From: Gammaproteobacteria bacterium | GTDB lineage: Bacteria; Pseudomonadota; Gammaproteobacteria; Steroidobacterales; Steroidobacteraceae | NCBI GenBank assembly: GCA_025355645.1 | Contig: JANXZG010000095.1 | Coordinates: forward strand, 20,524 to 84,523 | Length of the DNA: 64,000 nt | Direction: 5' to 3' | Shown here: positions 25,852 through 35,133 of the stretch, piece after piece | How the letters are laid out: every line of letters starts with the position of its first letter | Position numbering within the stretch: position 1 is the stretch's first letter | Position numbers and translations under genes: made by a program | Notes under the pieces: generated by a model | The model's input: the letters and a program-made list of their open reading frames with translations, nothing else | What the model was told of the DNA's origin: nothing | Database searches by the model: none

Positions 25852-26742
25852 TTAGGGCCAATCAGCGCGTGCATCAAAATCAAACTCCTTGCGCATCTGC
25901 TCATAAGCCTCGCGGGCCTTGGCGCTTTCGGCGGCCGGCGTGACAATGCGCACTTCGACGATCTGGTCCCCGGCAGGCTTGCCGGGCAGTCCCCGACCCC
26001 TCAAGCGCAGTTTTTGGCCAGTCTGGGCGCCCGCCGGTACCCGCAGGTCGACCTTGCCACCCAGTGTGGGGACTTCAACCTTGGCGCCCAGCGCTGCCTC
26101 CCAGGGCGCGAGCGGCAGCTCGATCGTCACATCCTTGCCCTGGACACTATAATAGGGGTGCGACAGGTACTTGATGCGCACGAGGATCCCCGGCCGGCCC
26201 GGCTCCCCGGCAATGCGCATCGCCTGCCCATCGGCGATGCCGGCCGGAATCTGCACATCGATCGTGCGCTCATGGCCCTGCTCTTTCAGGCTGACGCGTC
26301 TCTGCGTGCCGCGATAGGCATCCTCGATGCTGACCTCGAGCTGCCCCGCCTCCACTTCGGGTTCATTCTCCCGGCGCCTTCTGCCGGCCCCGACCCCGGG
26401 GGCGGCGCCAAAAATGGAGGAAAAGAAATCGCTAAAACCGTTGACGTCCTGGAAGGCCGGGCCGGCGCCCGCGCCGCCAAATCGACTTTCCCAGCCCGGC
26501 GGCGGCCTAAATTGCTGACCGGCGCGGTAGTTTTGCCCGAGCTGGTCGTAGGAGGCGCGCTTTTCGGCGTCCTTCAGCACTTCATAGGCCTCCTGCACAT
26601 CCTTGAATTTTTCCTCGGCGTTTTTCTCCTTACTGACATCCGGATGATATTTGCGCGCGAGCTTGCGATACGCGACCTTGATCTCGTCGGGGCTTGCCGT
26701 ACGCTCGACCCCCATGGTCTTGTAGTAGTCCTTGAATTTCAT
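25852..26742 (-). CDS. cbpA: DnaJ-class co-chaperone CbpA-like
   Basis: Class B J-domain protein of 296 residues. The J domain occupies residues 5-70 with the HPD motif in [12 protein letters not shown]; a Gly/Phe-rich linker (about 75-115) follows, then two beta-barrel substrate-binding domains and the C-terminal dimerisation tail. There is no zinc-finger region, so it is CbpA-like and not DnaJ. It stimulates the DnaK ATPase and binds unfolded proteins. It heads the minus-strand cbpA-htpG pair. Confidence 0.9.
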   Translation of the reverse strand: MKFKDYYKTMGVERTASPDEIKVAYRKLARKYHPDVSKEKNAEEKFKDVQEAYEVLKDAEKRASYDQLGQNYRAGQQFRPPPGWESRFGGAGAGPAFQDVNGFSDFFSSIFGAAPGVGAGRRRRENEPEVEAGQLEVSIEDAYRGTQRRVSLKEQGHERTIDVQIPAGIADGQAMRIAGEPGRPGILVRIKYLSHPYYSVQGKDVTIELPLAPWEAALGAKVEVPTLGGKVDLRVPAGAQTGQKLRLRGRGLPGKPAGDQIVEVRIVTPAAESAKAREAYEQMRKEFDFDARADWP

Positions 26743-26866
26743 GCCAGTCTTTATAACTCAAACTGAATGTTGCATCGCACCAATCGAGCGGTCTTGCATC
26801 CGGAACCGCTCCGGCTGCGTATATAGTCCTTGAAATGATTATCCGCTGTCCCGACCATAGCTCCCC

Positions 26867-27748
26867 ATGAAACGCATATTCCTGTTCGTCCTGACTAACC
26901 TCGCAGTGCTTGCGCTGCTGAGCCTCGTGGTCATGGTCCTCGAGCAGGTCTTCCACGTGCGCCTGGGCCAGGGCGGATTGGGCAGCCTGCTGGTCATGGC
27001 AGCAGTGTTCGGGTTCGGCGGGGCATTCATATCCTTGCTGATGTCGAAGTGGATCGCCAAGCGCACGATGGGCGTCGCGGTCATCGGACAGCCGCGCACC
27101 GAGACCGAGCAATGGCTTATCGGCACGGTCACGCGCCTTGCCCAGCAGGCCAACGTCGGCATACCCGAGGTCGGCATATTCGATTCGGCCGAGATGAATG
27201 CGTTTGCGACGGGTGCCAGGCGCAACGCCGCGCTGGTCGCCGTCAGCAGCGGGCTGCTGCGCGGCATGTCGCGTAGCCAGGTTGAGGCGGTGCTTGGCCA
27301 TGAGATGACCCATGTGGCCAATGGGGACATGGTGACGTTGACCCTGATCCAGGGCGTCGTGAACACCTTCGTGATTTTCCTGTCGCGGGTCATCGGCAGT
27401 TTTGTCGACCGGGCGGTATTCAGGAACGACCGCGACGGCTTCGGGATCGGCTATTTCGTCGTGACGATGGTCGCGCAGGTGGTCCTCGGGATCTTTGCGA
27501 GCATGATCGTCGCTGCCTTCTCCCGCTACCGGGAATTCCGCGCCGATCGCGGCGGGGCGAACCTGGCCGGCACCGGTAACATGGTCAGCGCGCTGCAGAC
27601 GCTCAAGCACGGCCAGGGCGAGCCGATGCCCGCGCAGATGCAGGCATTCGGCATCAACACCGGATCTTCAGAAGGATTGATGCGCCTGTTCATGAGCCAT
27701 CCGCCACTTGACGAACGAATTGCAGCGCTCAATGCCCCCGCCCGATGA
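26867..27748 (+). CDS. htpX: Membrane zinc metalloprotease HtpX
   Basis: M48B protease of 293 residues, acting in inner-membrane protein quality control. Two hydrophobic helices (about 4-25 and 37-58) precede the zinc site HEMTH (His145, Glu146, His149); the third ligand is in the YREFRADRGGA block, between two further membrane segments. The ATG at 26867 lacks a clear ribosome site. Upstream is CTTGAA (26829-26834) with CCCGACCAT 15 bases on, a weak sigma-32-like pair, in keeping with heat control. Divergent from cbpA. Confidence 0.95.
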   Translation: MKRIFLFVLTNLAVLALLSLVVMVLEQVFHVRLGQGGLGSLLVMAAVFGFGGAFISLLMSKWIAKRTMGVAVIGQPRTETEQWLIGTVTRLAQQANVGIPEVGIFDSAEMNAFATGARRNAALVAVSSGLLRGMSRSQVEAVLGHEMTHVANGDMVTLTLIQGVVNTFVIFLSRVIGSFVDRAVFRNDRDGFGIGYFVVTMVAQVVLGIFASMIVAAFSRYREFRADRGGANLAGTGNMVSALQTLKHGQGEPMPAQMQAFGINTGSSEGLMRLFMSHPPLDERIAALNAPAR

Positions 27749-28745
27749 AGCGCTGAAAAGCCCGCAGCTTGCGGCGCTAGGCACTCGCCCGCTCTCTGCG
27801 CTGGTGCGCTTCAGCCAGGGAGTGTCGCGCTACTTTAACAACCGCACCTTTGCCTCGCACGAAACGGCGCTCGAGGCGCCGGTGGAGAACTCGCGCCGCA
27901 TCGATTGGGCGCGCGCGGTCCCTTTCCTGCTCGTGCATGCGATCTGCCTGTTTGTGTTTGTCGTAGGATTCAGCTGGACCGCATTTGGCGTGTGCGTCGC
28001 GCTGTACCTCGTGCGCATGTTTGCGATCACCGGCTTCTATCATCGCTACTTTTCGCATCGGACCTTCAAGACCACGCGCGCCGGGCAACTGATCTTCGGT
28101 ATCCTGGGCGCCTCCGCTGCGCAGCGCGGCCCGATCTGGTGGGCCGCCCATCATCGCCATCACCATCATTATTCGGATCGGCCGGAGGACGTGCACTCGC
28201 CCGTGCAACATGGCTTTTTCTGGAGCCATATGGGTTGGTTCCTGTCGAAGAAATTCTTCGCGGCCGACCTGTCACGGGTGAAGGACTTGCTTAACTATCC
28301 CGAACTTCGCTTCCTGGACCGTTTCGATGTCGCGGTGCCTACCGTGCTTGGCGTGTCGGTGTTTTTGCTCGGGGTGCTGCTGAAGCACGTGGCCCCGGGC
28401 CTTGGCACGAACGGCTGGCAGATGCTGATCTGGGGTTTCTTTGTATCTACCGTGGCCCTTTATCATGGCACCTACACGATCAATTCATTGTCCCATGTGT
28501 TCGGCCGGCAACGCTACCGGACCGGGGATACCAGCCGCAATAATTTCCTGCTGGCCATCATCACGCTGGGTGAAGGCTGGCATAACAATCACCACCACTA
28601 CCCGGCCACCGTGCGCCAGGGGTTTTACTGGTGGGAGGTTGACCTGACGTTCTACCTGCTGAAGTGTCTGTCGTTCTTCGGCCTGATCTGGGACCTGCAC
28701 GCCGTGCCGGCCGCTATGCGCGAAGGCGCCGGCAAGCGCTACTAG
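27732..28745 (+). CDS. Delta-9-type fatty acid desaturase
   Basis: Membrane di-iron acyl-CoA desaturase of 337 residues. All three histidine boxes are seen: HRYFSHRTF (about residue 105), HHRHHHHY (about 142) and WHNNHHHYP (about 283). Hydrophobic pairs around 58-95 and 205-245 would cross the membrane. It should place a cis double bond in a saturated acyl chain. The ATG at 27732 overlaps the end of htpX by 17 bases; a TTG eight codons earlier is a less likely start. It opens a five-gene lipid block in which later genes would act on unsaturated acyl chains. Confidence 0.9.
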   Translation: MPPPDEALKSPQLAALGTRPLSALVRFSQGVSRYFNNRTFASHETALEAPVENSRRIDWARAVPFLLVHAICLFVFVVGFSWTAFGVCVALYLVRMFAITGFYHRYFSHRTFKTTRAGQLIFGILGASAAQRGPIWWAAHHRHHHHYSDRPEDVHSPVQHGFFWSHMGWFLSKKFFAADLSRVKDLLNYPELRFLDRFDVAVPTVLGVSVFLLGVLLKHVAPGLGTNGWQMLIWGFFVSTVALYHGTYTINSLSHVFGRQRYRTGDTSRNNFLLAIITLGEGWHNNHHHYPATVRQGFYWWEVDLTFYLLKCLSFFGLIWDLHAVPAAMREGAGKRY

Positions 28746-28746
28746 C

Positions 28747-30021
28747 ATGCGCATCGCGGTGATTGGGTCCGGAATATCCGGCATGGTCGCTGCGTACCGC
28801 CTGAACGCCGAGCATGAGGTCACGCTGTACGAGGCGGGAAGCCACGTCGGGGGCCACACCCACACCGTCGACATCGCGCATGGCGGACAGACCTTTGCGG
28901 TGGATACCGGGTTCATCGTATTCAACGACTGGACGTACCCGGAGTTCATCAGCCTGCTTGAGGAGCTCGATGTAGCCTCGCAGGAGAGCTCGATGAGCTT
29001 CAGCGTGCGCTGCGATAAAAGCGGGCTGGAGTACAACGGCACGACTATCAATGCCTTGTTCGCCCAGCGCAGCAATATTTTATCGCCCACATTCCTGCGC
29101 ATGGTTGCCGACATCCTGAAATTCCATGCACGCGCCCCGATGCTGCTGCTCAAAGACAACGCCGAGCTGACGCTGGGTGAGTACCTGAAAGCCGGCGGTT
29201 ACTCACGCGCGTTCATCGAGCATTTCATGATCCCGATGGTTGCGGCCATCTGGTCCGCGCGCCCGGCGGACATGCTGCGCTTTCCCGCGAGGTTCCTGGT
29301 CAGCTTCTTCGCGAACAATGGACTTCTGACGGTCAACCGGCGCCCCGTATGGCGCGCAGTCCGCGGCGGATCCCGGGAGTACGTAAAAAAAATTACGAGG
29401 CCGCTCGCTTCGCGCATACACCTGAACACGCCGGTAGCCGGTGTGCAGCGCCATCCGCAGCATGTCCTGCTGCGCCTGAAGAACGGCACGGTCGAGCATT
29501 TTGACCAGGTTTTCTTCGCCTGCCACAGCGACCAGGCCCTGGCCATACTGGCCGATGCGTCGCGCGAGGAACGGGAGGTTCTCTCAGCAATACCCTACCA
29601 GGCTAACGAGGCGCTGCTGCATACCGATGAGCGACTGATGCCGCGGCGTCGGCTCGCCTGGGCTGCCTGGAATTGCCATCTTCCGGCAGCCGCCCACGAG
29701 CGCGTGGCGGTCACCTACAACATGAACATCCTGCAGCGGCTTTCAGCGCCCGTGCAGTTCCTGCTGACGCTGAACCGGCACGAGGGCATCGATCCGGGCA
29801 AGGTATTGGGCAGCTTCCAGTATCACCACCCGATGATCACAAGCGCCTCGCTCGCTGCGCAGGCACGCAGGCATGAGATCAGTGGCCCGAGGCGCACTTA
29901 TTACTGCGGTGCCTATTGGGGTTTTGGTTTCCACGAAGATGGCGTCAGCAGCGCCATCGCTGCGCTCAATGAATTCAACCGGCGCAATTATGCACAGCTG
30001 CATCTACAAAGGGTGGGTTAG
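28747..30021 (+). CDS. FAD-dependent amine-oxidase-like oxidoreductase
   Basis: Flavoprotein of 424 residues. The dinucleotide fold is at the start (IAVIGSGISGMVAAYRL then LYEAGSHVGGHTHT), and the C-terminal FAD segment reads YYCGAYWGFGFHEDGVSSA. It belongs to the NAD(P)-binding/FAD group regularly found next to DUF1365 and cyclopropane synthase genes; members act on phospholipid acyl chains in alphaproteobacterial furan-fatty-acid synthesis, which is the nearest known precedent. The gene starts one base after the desaturase stop. Confidence 0.85.
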   Translation: MRIAVIGSGISGMVAAYRLNAEHEVTLYEAGSHVGGHTHTVDIAHGGQTFAVDTGFIVFNDWTYPEFISLLEELDVASQESSMSFSVRCDKSGLEYNGTTINALFAQRSNILSPTFLRMVADILKFHARAPMLLLKDNAELTLGEYLKAGGYSRAFIEHFMIPMVAAIWSARPADMLRFPARFLVSFFANNGLLTVNRRPVWRAVRGGSREYVKKITRPLASRIHLNTPVAGVQRHPQHVLLRLKNGTVEHFDQVFFACHSDQALAILADASREEREVLSAIPYQANEALLHTDERLMPRRRLAWAAWNCHLPAAAHERVAVTYNMNILQRLSAPVQFLLTLNRHEGIDPGKVLGSFQYHHPMITSASLAAQARRHEISGPRRTYYCGAYWGFGFHEDGVSSAIAALNEFNRRNYAQLHLQRVG

Positions 30022-30736
30022 GCACCGGCGCGTGGCGCCGAAGCACAACAGCTTTCGCTACCGGCTGTTCATGCTGTATGTGGATCTTGCGGAGTTGCCG
30101 GCGCTGTTCGACGGCACGCCCTTCTGGTCAGCGCGCCGCCCGGCACTCGCGTGGTTCCGCAGGGCCGATTATCTCGCGCCGGCAGAGCTTTCGCTCGATG
30201 AGGCCGTGCGACAGCTGGTCGAACGGCGTACCGGGCGGCGTCCCGACGGGCCGATCCGGTTGCTGACGCACCTGCGCTATTTTGGCTATTGCATGAACCC
30301 GGTCAGTTTTTACTACTGCTTCAATGCCGACGGACAGCGGCTCGAGACGATCGTGGCGGAAGTCACCAACACGCCGTGGGGCGAGCGCCACCAGTATGTG
30401 CTGCCGGCAGGCGCACAAGGCGCGCCGCTGAAGCGTTTTGAACTCGACAAGCGCTTCCATGTCTCCCCATTCATGCCGATGGATATGCACTATCGTTGGA
30501 GCTTCAATGAGCCCTCCGGCCGGCTTCTCGTGCACATGCGAAACTTCCGCGAACAGAAGTTCCTGTTCGATGCAACCTTGACGCTACGGCGGGAACCTAT
30601 CAGCGCCGGCGCCCTCATGGGCGCACTTCTGCGGTATCCGCTGATGACGCTTAAGGTCGTCACGGCCATACATTTCCAGGCGCTGCGGTTGCTTTTGAAA
30701 CGCACGCCGTTCTACGCCCATCCGCGGGCGACATGA
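29990..30736 (+). CDS. DUF1365 protein
   Basis: A 248-residue protein of DUF1365, recognised by CIYKGWVRHRRVAPKHNSFRY-like opening, LLTHLRYFGYCMNPVSFYYCF, VTNTPWGERHQYV and KRFHVSPFMPMDMHYRW. The family's activity is unknown but it almost always sits with an FAD oxidoreductase and a cyclopropane synthase, as here. The ATG at 29990 overlaps the previous gene by 32 bases; a longer reading from 29873 would be antisense-free but adds unlike residues. Its stop overlaps the Cfa start by 4 bases. Confidence 0.88.
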   Translation: MHSCIYKGWVRHRRVAPKHNSFRYRLFMLYVDLAELPALFDGTPFWSARRPALAWFRRADYLAPAELSLDEAVRQLVERRTGRRPDGPIRLLTHLRYFGYCMNPVSFYYCFNADGQRLETIVAEVTNTPWGERHQYVLPAGAQGAPLKRFELDKRFHVSPFMPMDMHYRWSFNEPSGRLLVHMRNFREQKFLFDATLTLRREPISAGALMGALLRYPLMTLKVVTAIHFQALRLLLKRTPFYAHPRAT

Positions 30737-32022
30737 AAAGCAGCATCATTCCGGAGGAGGCTGCCCAGGACCCTGCGGAGCCCGTCTCGGCGCTGACCGG
30801 GCTCGCCAAGCGCCTGCTGCTTACGCAGCTGCGCAAGATCAGCCGCGGGCGCCTGAGACTTATCGACGGAGACCTTGGCCAGAGCTTCGGCCGGGCTAGC
30901 CCGGACGCCCCGTACGATGTCACCGTGCGTATCCGCAATCAACGCATGTACGCGGAGGCGGTATTTGCGGGTACCGTTGGCGCGGGCGAGGCCTACATCC
31001 GCGGCTACTGGACTTGCGACAACCTGACCGACCTCGTGCGCCTGTTCATCGCGAACGACGCGATGATGGCCGATGTGGATACCGGCTGGTCGCGCCTGGC
31101 GGGCGTGCTCATGAAAGCGGCGCACTGGCTCAATCGCAACGACAAGTCGGGCAGCAGAGCCAACATCGCAGCGCATTACGACCTCGGCAACCGCTTCTTC
31201 GAGCTGTTCCTGGACGAGACAATGGCCTACTCCTGCGGCATCTTTCCTTGCGCAGGGGCAAGCCTGGCGCAGGCCTCGCGCGCGAAGTTCGATGCCGCCT
31301 GCTCAAAATTGGCGCTCAAGAAAAACCAGAGCCTGCTCGAGATCGGCACGGGCTGGGGCGGCCTTGCGATCCATGCCGCAAGACATTATGGCTGCCGGGT
31401 CACGAGCACGACGATCTCCCGGCAGCAATATGACTATGCCCGGGAGCGCATCGCACGCGCGGGCCTCTCGGATCGGATCACGCTATTGCTCGAGGACTAC
31501 CGGGAGCTTACCGGCGAGTACGATGCGCTGGTGTCGATCGAGATGGTCGAGGCCGTGGGCCATCAATACCTCGATGGGTATTTTCGCAAGTGCAGCGATC
31601 TGTTGCGCGCTGATGGGGCCATGCTGCTGCAGTCGATCACGATCGCCGATCAATACTATGAGCGTGCGCTTCACTCGGTGGACTACATCAAGAAATTCAT
31701 TTTCCCCGGCGGCTTCATGCCCTCGGTGCAAAGCCTGGTCGATTCGATCGCACGCGCGACCGACATGAAGCTCTCTCACCTGGAAGACATCGGACCGCAT
31801 TACGCCAGGACGCTAAAATTGTGGCGCGAAGCGTTCATGGGCCGGCTCGCCGAGGTGCGCGCACTGGGATACCCCGAGAGTTTTATACGCATGTGGGAGT
31901 ATTACTTTTGCTATTGTGAGGGCGGTTTCGAGGAGCGGCACCTGGGCGATGTCCAGATGCTGCTGACCAAGCCGCAAGCGCGGCGCCCGATCATTGCGAC
32001 CGTACATGCCCCGAGCACCTGA
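30733..32022 (+). CDS. cfa: Cyclopropane-fatty-acyl-phospholipid synthase
   Basis: SAM-dependent enzyme of 429 residues that adds a methylene group across a cis double bond of a membrane phospholipid acyl chain (or, in relatives, methylates it). Seen: IAAHYDLGNRFFELFLDETM, the SAM loop LLEIGTGWGGLAIHAA, the VEAVGHQYLDGYF block and the C-terminal YCEGGFEERHLGDVQ. It overlaps DUF1365 by ATGA and is the central enzyme of the block that begins with the desaturase. A methyltransferase-type (furan or branched) outcome is possible given the flavoprotein neighbour. Confidence 0.92.
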   Translation: MKSSIIPEEAAQDPAEPVSALTGLAKRLLLTQLRKISRGRLRLIDGDLGQSFGRASPDAPYDVTVRIRNQRMYAEAVFAGTVGAGEAYIRGYWTCDNLTDLVRLFIANDAMMADVDTGWSRLAGVLMKAAHWLNRNDKSGSRANIAAHYDLGNRFFELFLDETMAYSCGIFPCAGASLAQASRAKFDAACSKLALKKNQSLLEIGTGWGGLAIHAARHYGCRVTSTTISRQQYDYARERIARAGLSDRITLLLEDYRELTGEYDALVSIEMVEAVGHQYLDGYFRKCSDLLRADGAMLLQSITIADQYYERALHSVDYIKKFIFPGGFMPSVQSLVDSIARATDMKLSHLEDIGPHYARTLKLWREAFMGRLAEVRALGYPESFIRMWEYYFCYCEGGFEERHLGDVQMLLTKPQARRPIIATVHAPST

Positions 32023-33430
32023 ACCCAAAACGCTGGCTGAGCTCAAGGAAATCGTCGGCAGCGGTGGCTGGCTGGACACGCCGGCGGATATTGCCCCGCT
32101 GCTCACCGATCATCGGCGCCTGTACCAGGGCGCAAGTCCGCTGGTTCTGCTGCCGCGAAGCGCGAGCGAGGTCGCGGCGATACTGGCGATATGCAACGCA
32201 CGCGAGGTCGCCGTCGTGCCCCAAGGCGGCAATACGAGCTACTGCGGCGCGGCGACACCGGATGCGAGTGGCACGCAGATTGTGCTCGCGATGCGACGCA
32301 TGAACCGCGTGCGCAGCATCGATGCGGCCAATTATTCGATGATCGCCGAGGCTGGCGTCACGCTCGCCGGTGTGCAGGCGGCCGCGCGCGAAGCGAGCCG
32401 GCTGTTCCCCCTGAGCCTGGGGTCCGAGGGCACCGCGCAGATTGGCGGCAACCTGAGCACCAACGCCGGCGGTACCGCAGTGCTTCGCTTCGGCATGATG
32501 CGCGACCTCGTGTTCGGGCTCGAGGTAGTGCTCGCCGATGGGCGCGTGATCCCGGGGCTCACCAGCTTGCGCAAGGACAACACGGGTTATGACATCAAGT
32601 CCTTATTCATAGGCGCCGAGGGGACGCTCGGGATCATCACGGCCGCGTCGTTGAAGCTCTTTGCGCTGCCGCGCGACGTGGTCACGGCGCTGATCGGCGT
32701 GCCCTCTGTGCAGCGCGCCCTGGACCTGCTGGTGCGCCTGCGCGACGCGGCCGGGGATCAGGTCACGGGTTTCGAAATCATGCCGCAACGGGCAGTCGAA
32801 CTCTGTGTCGAGCATATCGAGGGGGTTGCGAATCCACTTACGCAGCAGGCGCCCTGGTATGTGCTGGCGGAACTCTCTTCGCCCAATGCTGGGCAGGGAC
32901 TCAATGATTTGCTGACCGCGCAGCTGGAGTCGGCCGCGGGCGATGGCGTCGTCATCGATGCCTTGATCGCGAACTCGATCGCGCAGGCCCAGGCAATGTG
33001 GAAGCTGCGCGAGGGAATTGCCGCCGCGCAGACCCGCCATGGTCAGAGCCTGAAGCACGATATCTCGGTGCCCACCACGGCGCTGCCGGCACTGATCGAG
33101 CGCGGCACGAAACTCGCCGAGAAGCTAGTGCCCGACGGCGAAGTGATCTCCTACGGACACCTAGGCGACGGCAATCTGCATTTCAACGTCAGCCAGCGCC
33201 GCGGTGCCGATGCGAAGGCTTTCCTGGCGCGCAAGGCCGTTCTCGAAGAAGCAATGTTCGACCTGGTGGGCGAGCTTGGCGGAAGCTTCAGCGCCGAGCA
33301 TGGCATCGGGCAATTGCGCGCCCCGCAACTTGCAAAGCGTGCGAACGCTGCGGAACTTGCGGTCATGCACTCCATAAAGAAAGCGCTCGACCCGAACGGC
33401 ATCCTAAACCCCGGCAAAGTGCTGCTGTAG
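32006..33430 (+). CDS. FAD-linked 2-hydroxyacid dehydrogenase (GlcD/D2HGDH type)
   Basis: Flavoprotein of 474 residues with an FAD_binding_4 domain (VVPQGGNTSYCGAA, LSLGSEGTAQIGGNLSTNAGG, DNTGYDIKSLFIGAEGTLG) and a C-terminal FAD-linked oxidase domain (YGHLGDGNLHFN, GGSFSAEHGIGQLRA). It resembles D-2-hydroxyglutarate and D-lactate dehydrogenases. The ATG at 32006 overlaps cfa by 17 bases, so it is translated from the lipid operon, though its usual role is central metabolism. The acid it oxidises is not known. Confidence 0.85.
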   Translation: MPRAPEPKTLAELKEIVGSGGWLDTPADIAPLLTDHRRLYQGASPLVLLPRSASEVAAILAICNAREVAVVPQGGNTSYCGAATPDASGTQIVLAMRRMNRVRSIDAANYSMIAEAGVTLAGVQAAAREASRLFPLSLGSEGTAQIGGNLSTNAGGTAVLRFGMMRDLVFGLEVVLADGRVIPGLTSLRKDNTGYDIKSLFIGAEGTLGIITAASLKLFALPRDVVTALIGVPSVQRALDLLVRLRDAAGDQVTGFEIMPQRAVELCVEHIEGVANPLTQQAPWYVLAELSSPNAGQGLNDLLTAQLESAAGDGVVIDALIANSIAQAQAMWKLREGIAAAQTRHGQSLKHDISVPTTALPALIERGTKLAEKLVPDGEVISYGHLGDGNLHFNVSQRRGADAKAFLARKAVLEEAMFDLVGELGGSFSAEHGIGQLRAPQLAKRANAAELAVMHSIKKALDPNGILNPGKVLL

Positions 33431-33452
33431 CGCCGCTGCCCTGCCCTGCCCG

Positions 33453-34019
33453 ATGCGCAACCTGCAACTGCCGATACATACCCCCCGGTTGCAGCTGCGC
33501 GAATTCACGCGCGAGGACCTTGACGGAATTTTCGGCTATTCATCGGACCCCAAGGTCACCCGCTACCTGTTCTTCGGGCCGCGCGACCGCGACAGTACCG
33601 CGGAGTACCTCGATGACCTGCTGGCATCGCAGCGCCAGCGGCCCCGGACCCGCTTTGAACTGGCGATTACGGAAATAAGCTCCGGCGTGCTGATCGGCGC
33701 CTGCGATTTATCGTTGATCGAGACCCGTGTCTGCGATCTCGGCTACATGCTGGGGCACCGCTACTGGGACCGGGGCTATGCGACGGAAGTCGCGCTGACG
33801 CTGACCGACGCGGCATTTCAGCAGTTGCGCGCGGAGCGGGTGATATCGACGGTCGATGTCAACAACCGCGCATCGATCCGTGTGCTTGAAAAGATCGGCA
33901 TGCGCTGGGAAGCGGTCTATCGCAAGCACCGCCGCGCCAAGAATCGCTGGTGGGATTGCCACCTGTACACGCTGCCGCGCACCGTCTGGGAATCGGCACG
34001 CGGGGTCCAGACCTGCTGA
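33453..34019 (+). CDS. GNAT-family N-acetyltransferase (RimJ/RimL type)
   Basis: A 188-residue acetyltransferase with the RimJ/RimL pattern: TPRLQLREFTREDLDGIFGYSSDP at the start, LGYMLGHRYWDRGYATEVALTL for the acetyl-CoA loop, and VDVNNRASIRVLEKIGMRWE at the C-terminus. Family members acetylate protein N-termini or small amines; the target here is unknown. It starts 22 bases after the lipid operon. Confidence 0.85.
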   Translation: MRNLQLPIHTPRLQLREFTREDLDGIFGYSSDPKVTRYLFFGPRDRDSTAEYLDDLLASQRQRPRTRFELAITEISSGVLIGACDLSLIETRVCDLGYMLGHRYWDRGYATEVALTLTDAAFQQLRAERVISTVDVNNRASIRVLEKIGMRWEAVYRKHRRAKNRWWDCHLYTLPRTVWESARGVQTC

Positions 34020-34102
34020 ACGTAAAAGACGGGCGCCTGTTCAGGGGCATGCCATGCAGGCCCGCGCTTTAGGTTGCTGCTGACTAAAATGGGGATTTTG
34101 AC

Positions 34103-34267
34103 CTAGCGCTGCGTGTCGTCTGATTGATCATTCTCACGGGCACGATCCTTCGCGCGCTTCAGCACGTCCTGATCCGGCATCCCCGTGCGCGCCGTCGATC
34201 GCAGCACAAACAGGCCGCCGACGAGCACAGCCACGACGATCAGGACAATGAGGATGCCGACGCGCAT
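34103..34267 (-). CDS. Tiny single-helix membrane protein (DUF2897-like)
   Basis: A 54-residue frame starting at the ATG at 34267. It opens with one hydrophobic helix (MRVGILIVLIVVAVLVGGLF) followed by a charged cytoplasmic tail containing DQDVLKRAKDRAREN. This is the pattern of the DUF2897 small proteins of gammaproteobacteria, function unknown. The start lies 5 bases after the tesB stop, so it would be the last gene of that transcript. Confidence 0.6.
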   Translation of the reverse strand: MRVGILIVLIVVAVLVGGLFVLRSTARTGMPDQDVLKRAKDRARENDQSDDTQR

Positions 34268-34272
34268 AAACG

Positions 34273-35133
34273 CTAGCTTGTGCCCACGCGCATCAGGCCT
34301 TCCTGTGCAGTGCTTGCCAGCAGCTGGCCGTCGGCACGAAAAATGCTGCCGCGAACGAATCCTCGCGCTCCCGAGGCACTCGGGCTGTCGATCGAGTAAA
34401 GCAGCCAGTCATCAACGCGTACGTCATGGTGGAACCACATCGCATGATCAATACTGGCGATCGCCATATGGGGGGTCGCATGCGACAAACCATGTGGGCG
34501 CATCGCGGCATTCAGCAGGTTGAAATCCGATGCATAGGCCAGCAGACAGCGGTGCAGAACCTCATCATCAGGCAGTCGATCGATCGCGCGAAACCAGATC
34601 TGCAACAACCCAGGCTGCGGCTGCTCGCTCAGAAATGAGGGCGGCTGGACGGGTCGAAACTCGAACGGGCGCTTGTGCTCGAGCAAGCGCCTGAGCTTCT
34701 CGGGAAACTTCGGCAACAAATCGCGAAAATACTCGCTGGAATCCTTCAGCGCCGCCGGCTTCGCCACCTCCGGCATCGCCGCCTGGTGCTCGCGGCCCTG
34801 CTCGGCCATCTGGAACGAGGCGGACATGTTGAAGATCTGTTCGCCGTGCTGGATCGCTACGATGCGGCGCGTAGAGAAATGGTGGCCGTCGCGCGCCCGG
34901 TCGACCTCGTAGACGATCGGTGCATGGAAATCGCCGCGCCGCATGAAATAAGCATGCAATGAATGCACCATGCGCCCCTCAACCGTGGCGCTTGCGGCGA
35001 CCAGTGCCTGGCCGAGCACTTGTCCGCCAAAAACCTGGGCGGAGCCAATGTCGCGGCTCTGGCCGCGAAACAGGTTGATCTCGAGGCGCTCGAGCGTGAG
35101 TACGCTGATCAGATCCTGCAGCAGCTGGTTCAC
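34273..35133 (-). CDS. tesB: Acyl-CoA thioesterase II TesB
   Basis: Double-hotdog thioesterase of 286 residues, the normal TesB length. Seen: QVFGGQVLGQALVAAS, HSLHAYFMRRGD, the second-hotdog segment IDHAMWFHHDVRVDDWLLY and the C-terminal ARGFVRGSIF. It hydrolyses medium- and long-chain acyl-CoA in the cytoplasm. Its ATG overlaps the end of the ferredoxin-NADP reductase gene by 4 bases. Confidence 0.95.
   Translation of the reverse strand: MNQLLQDLISVLTLERLEINLFRGQSRDIGSAQVFGGQVLGQALVAASATVEGRMVHSLHAYFMRRGDFHAPIVYEVDRARDGHHFSTRRIVAIQHGEQIFNMSASFQMAEQGREHQAAMPEVAKPAALKDSSEYFRDLLPKFPEKLRRLLEHKRPFEFRPVQPPSFLSEQPQPGLLQIWFRAIDRLPDDEVLHRCLLAYASDFNLLNAAMRPHGLSHATPHMAIASIDHAMWFHHDVRVDDWLLYSIDSPSASGARGFVRGSIFRADGQLLASTAQEGLMRVGTS

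Noticed and set aside
25822..26766. 314-codon plus-strand frame
   Set aside because: Antisense to cbpA, whose J domain and HPD motif are clear.
26630..27610. 326-codon minus-strand frame
   Set aside because: Antisense to htpX, which carries a complete HExxH protease motif.
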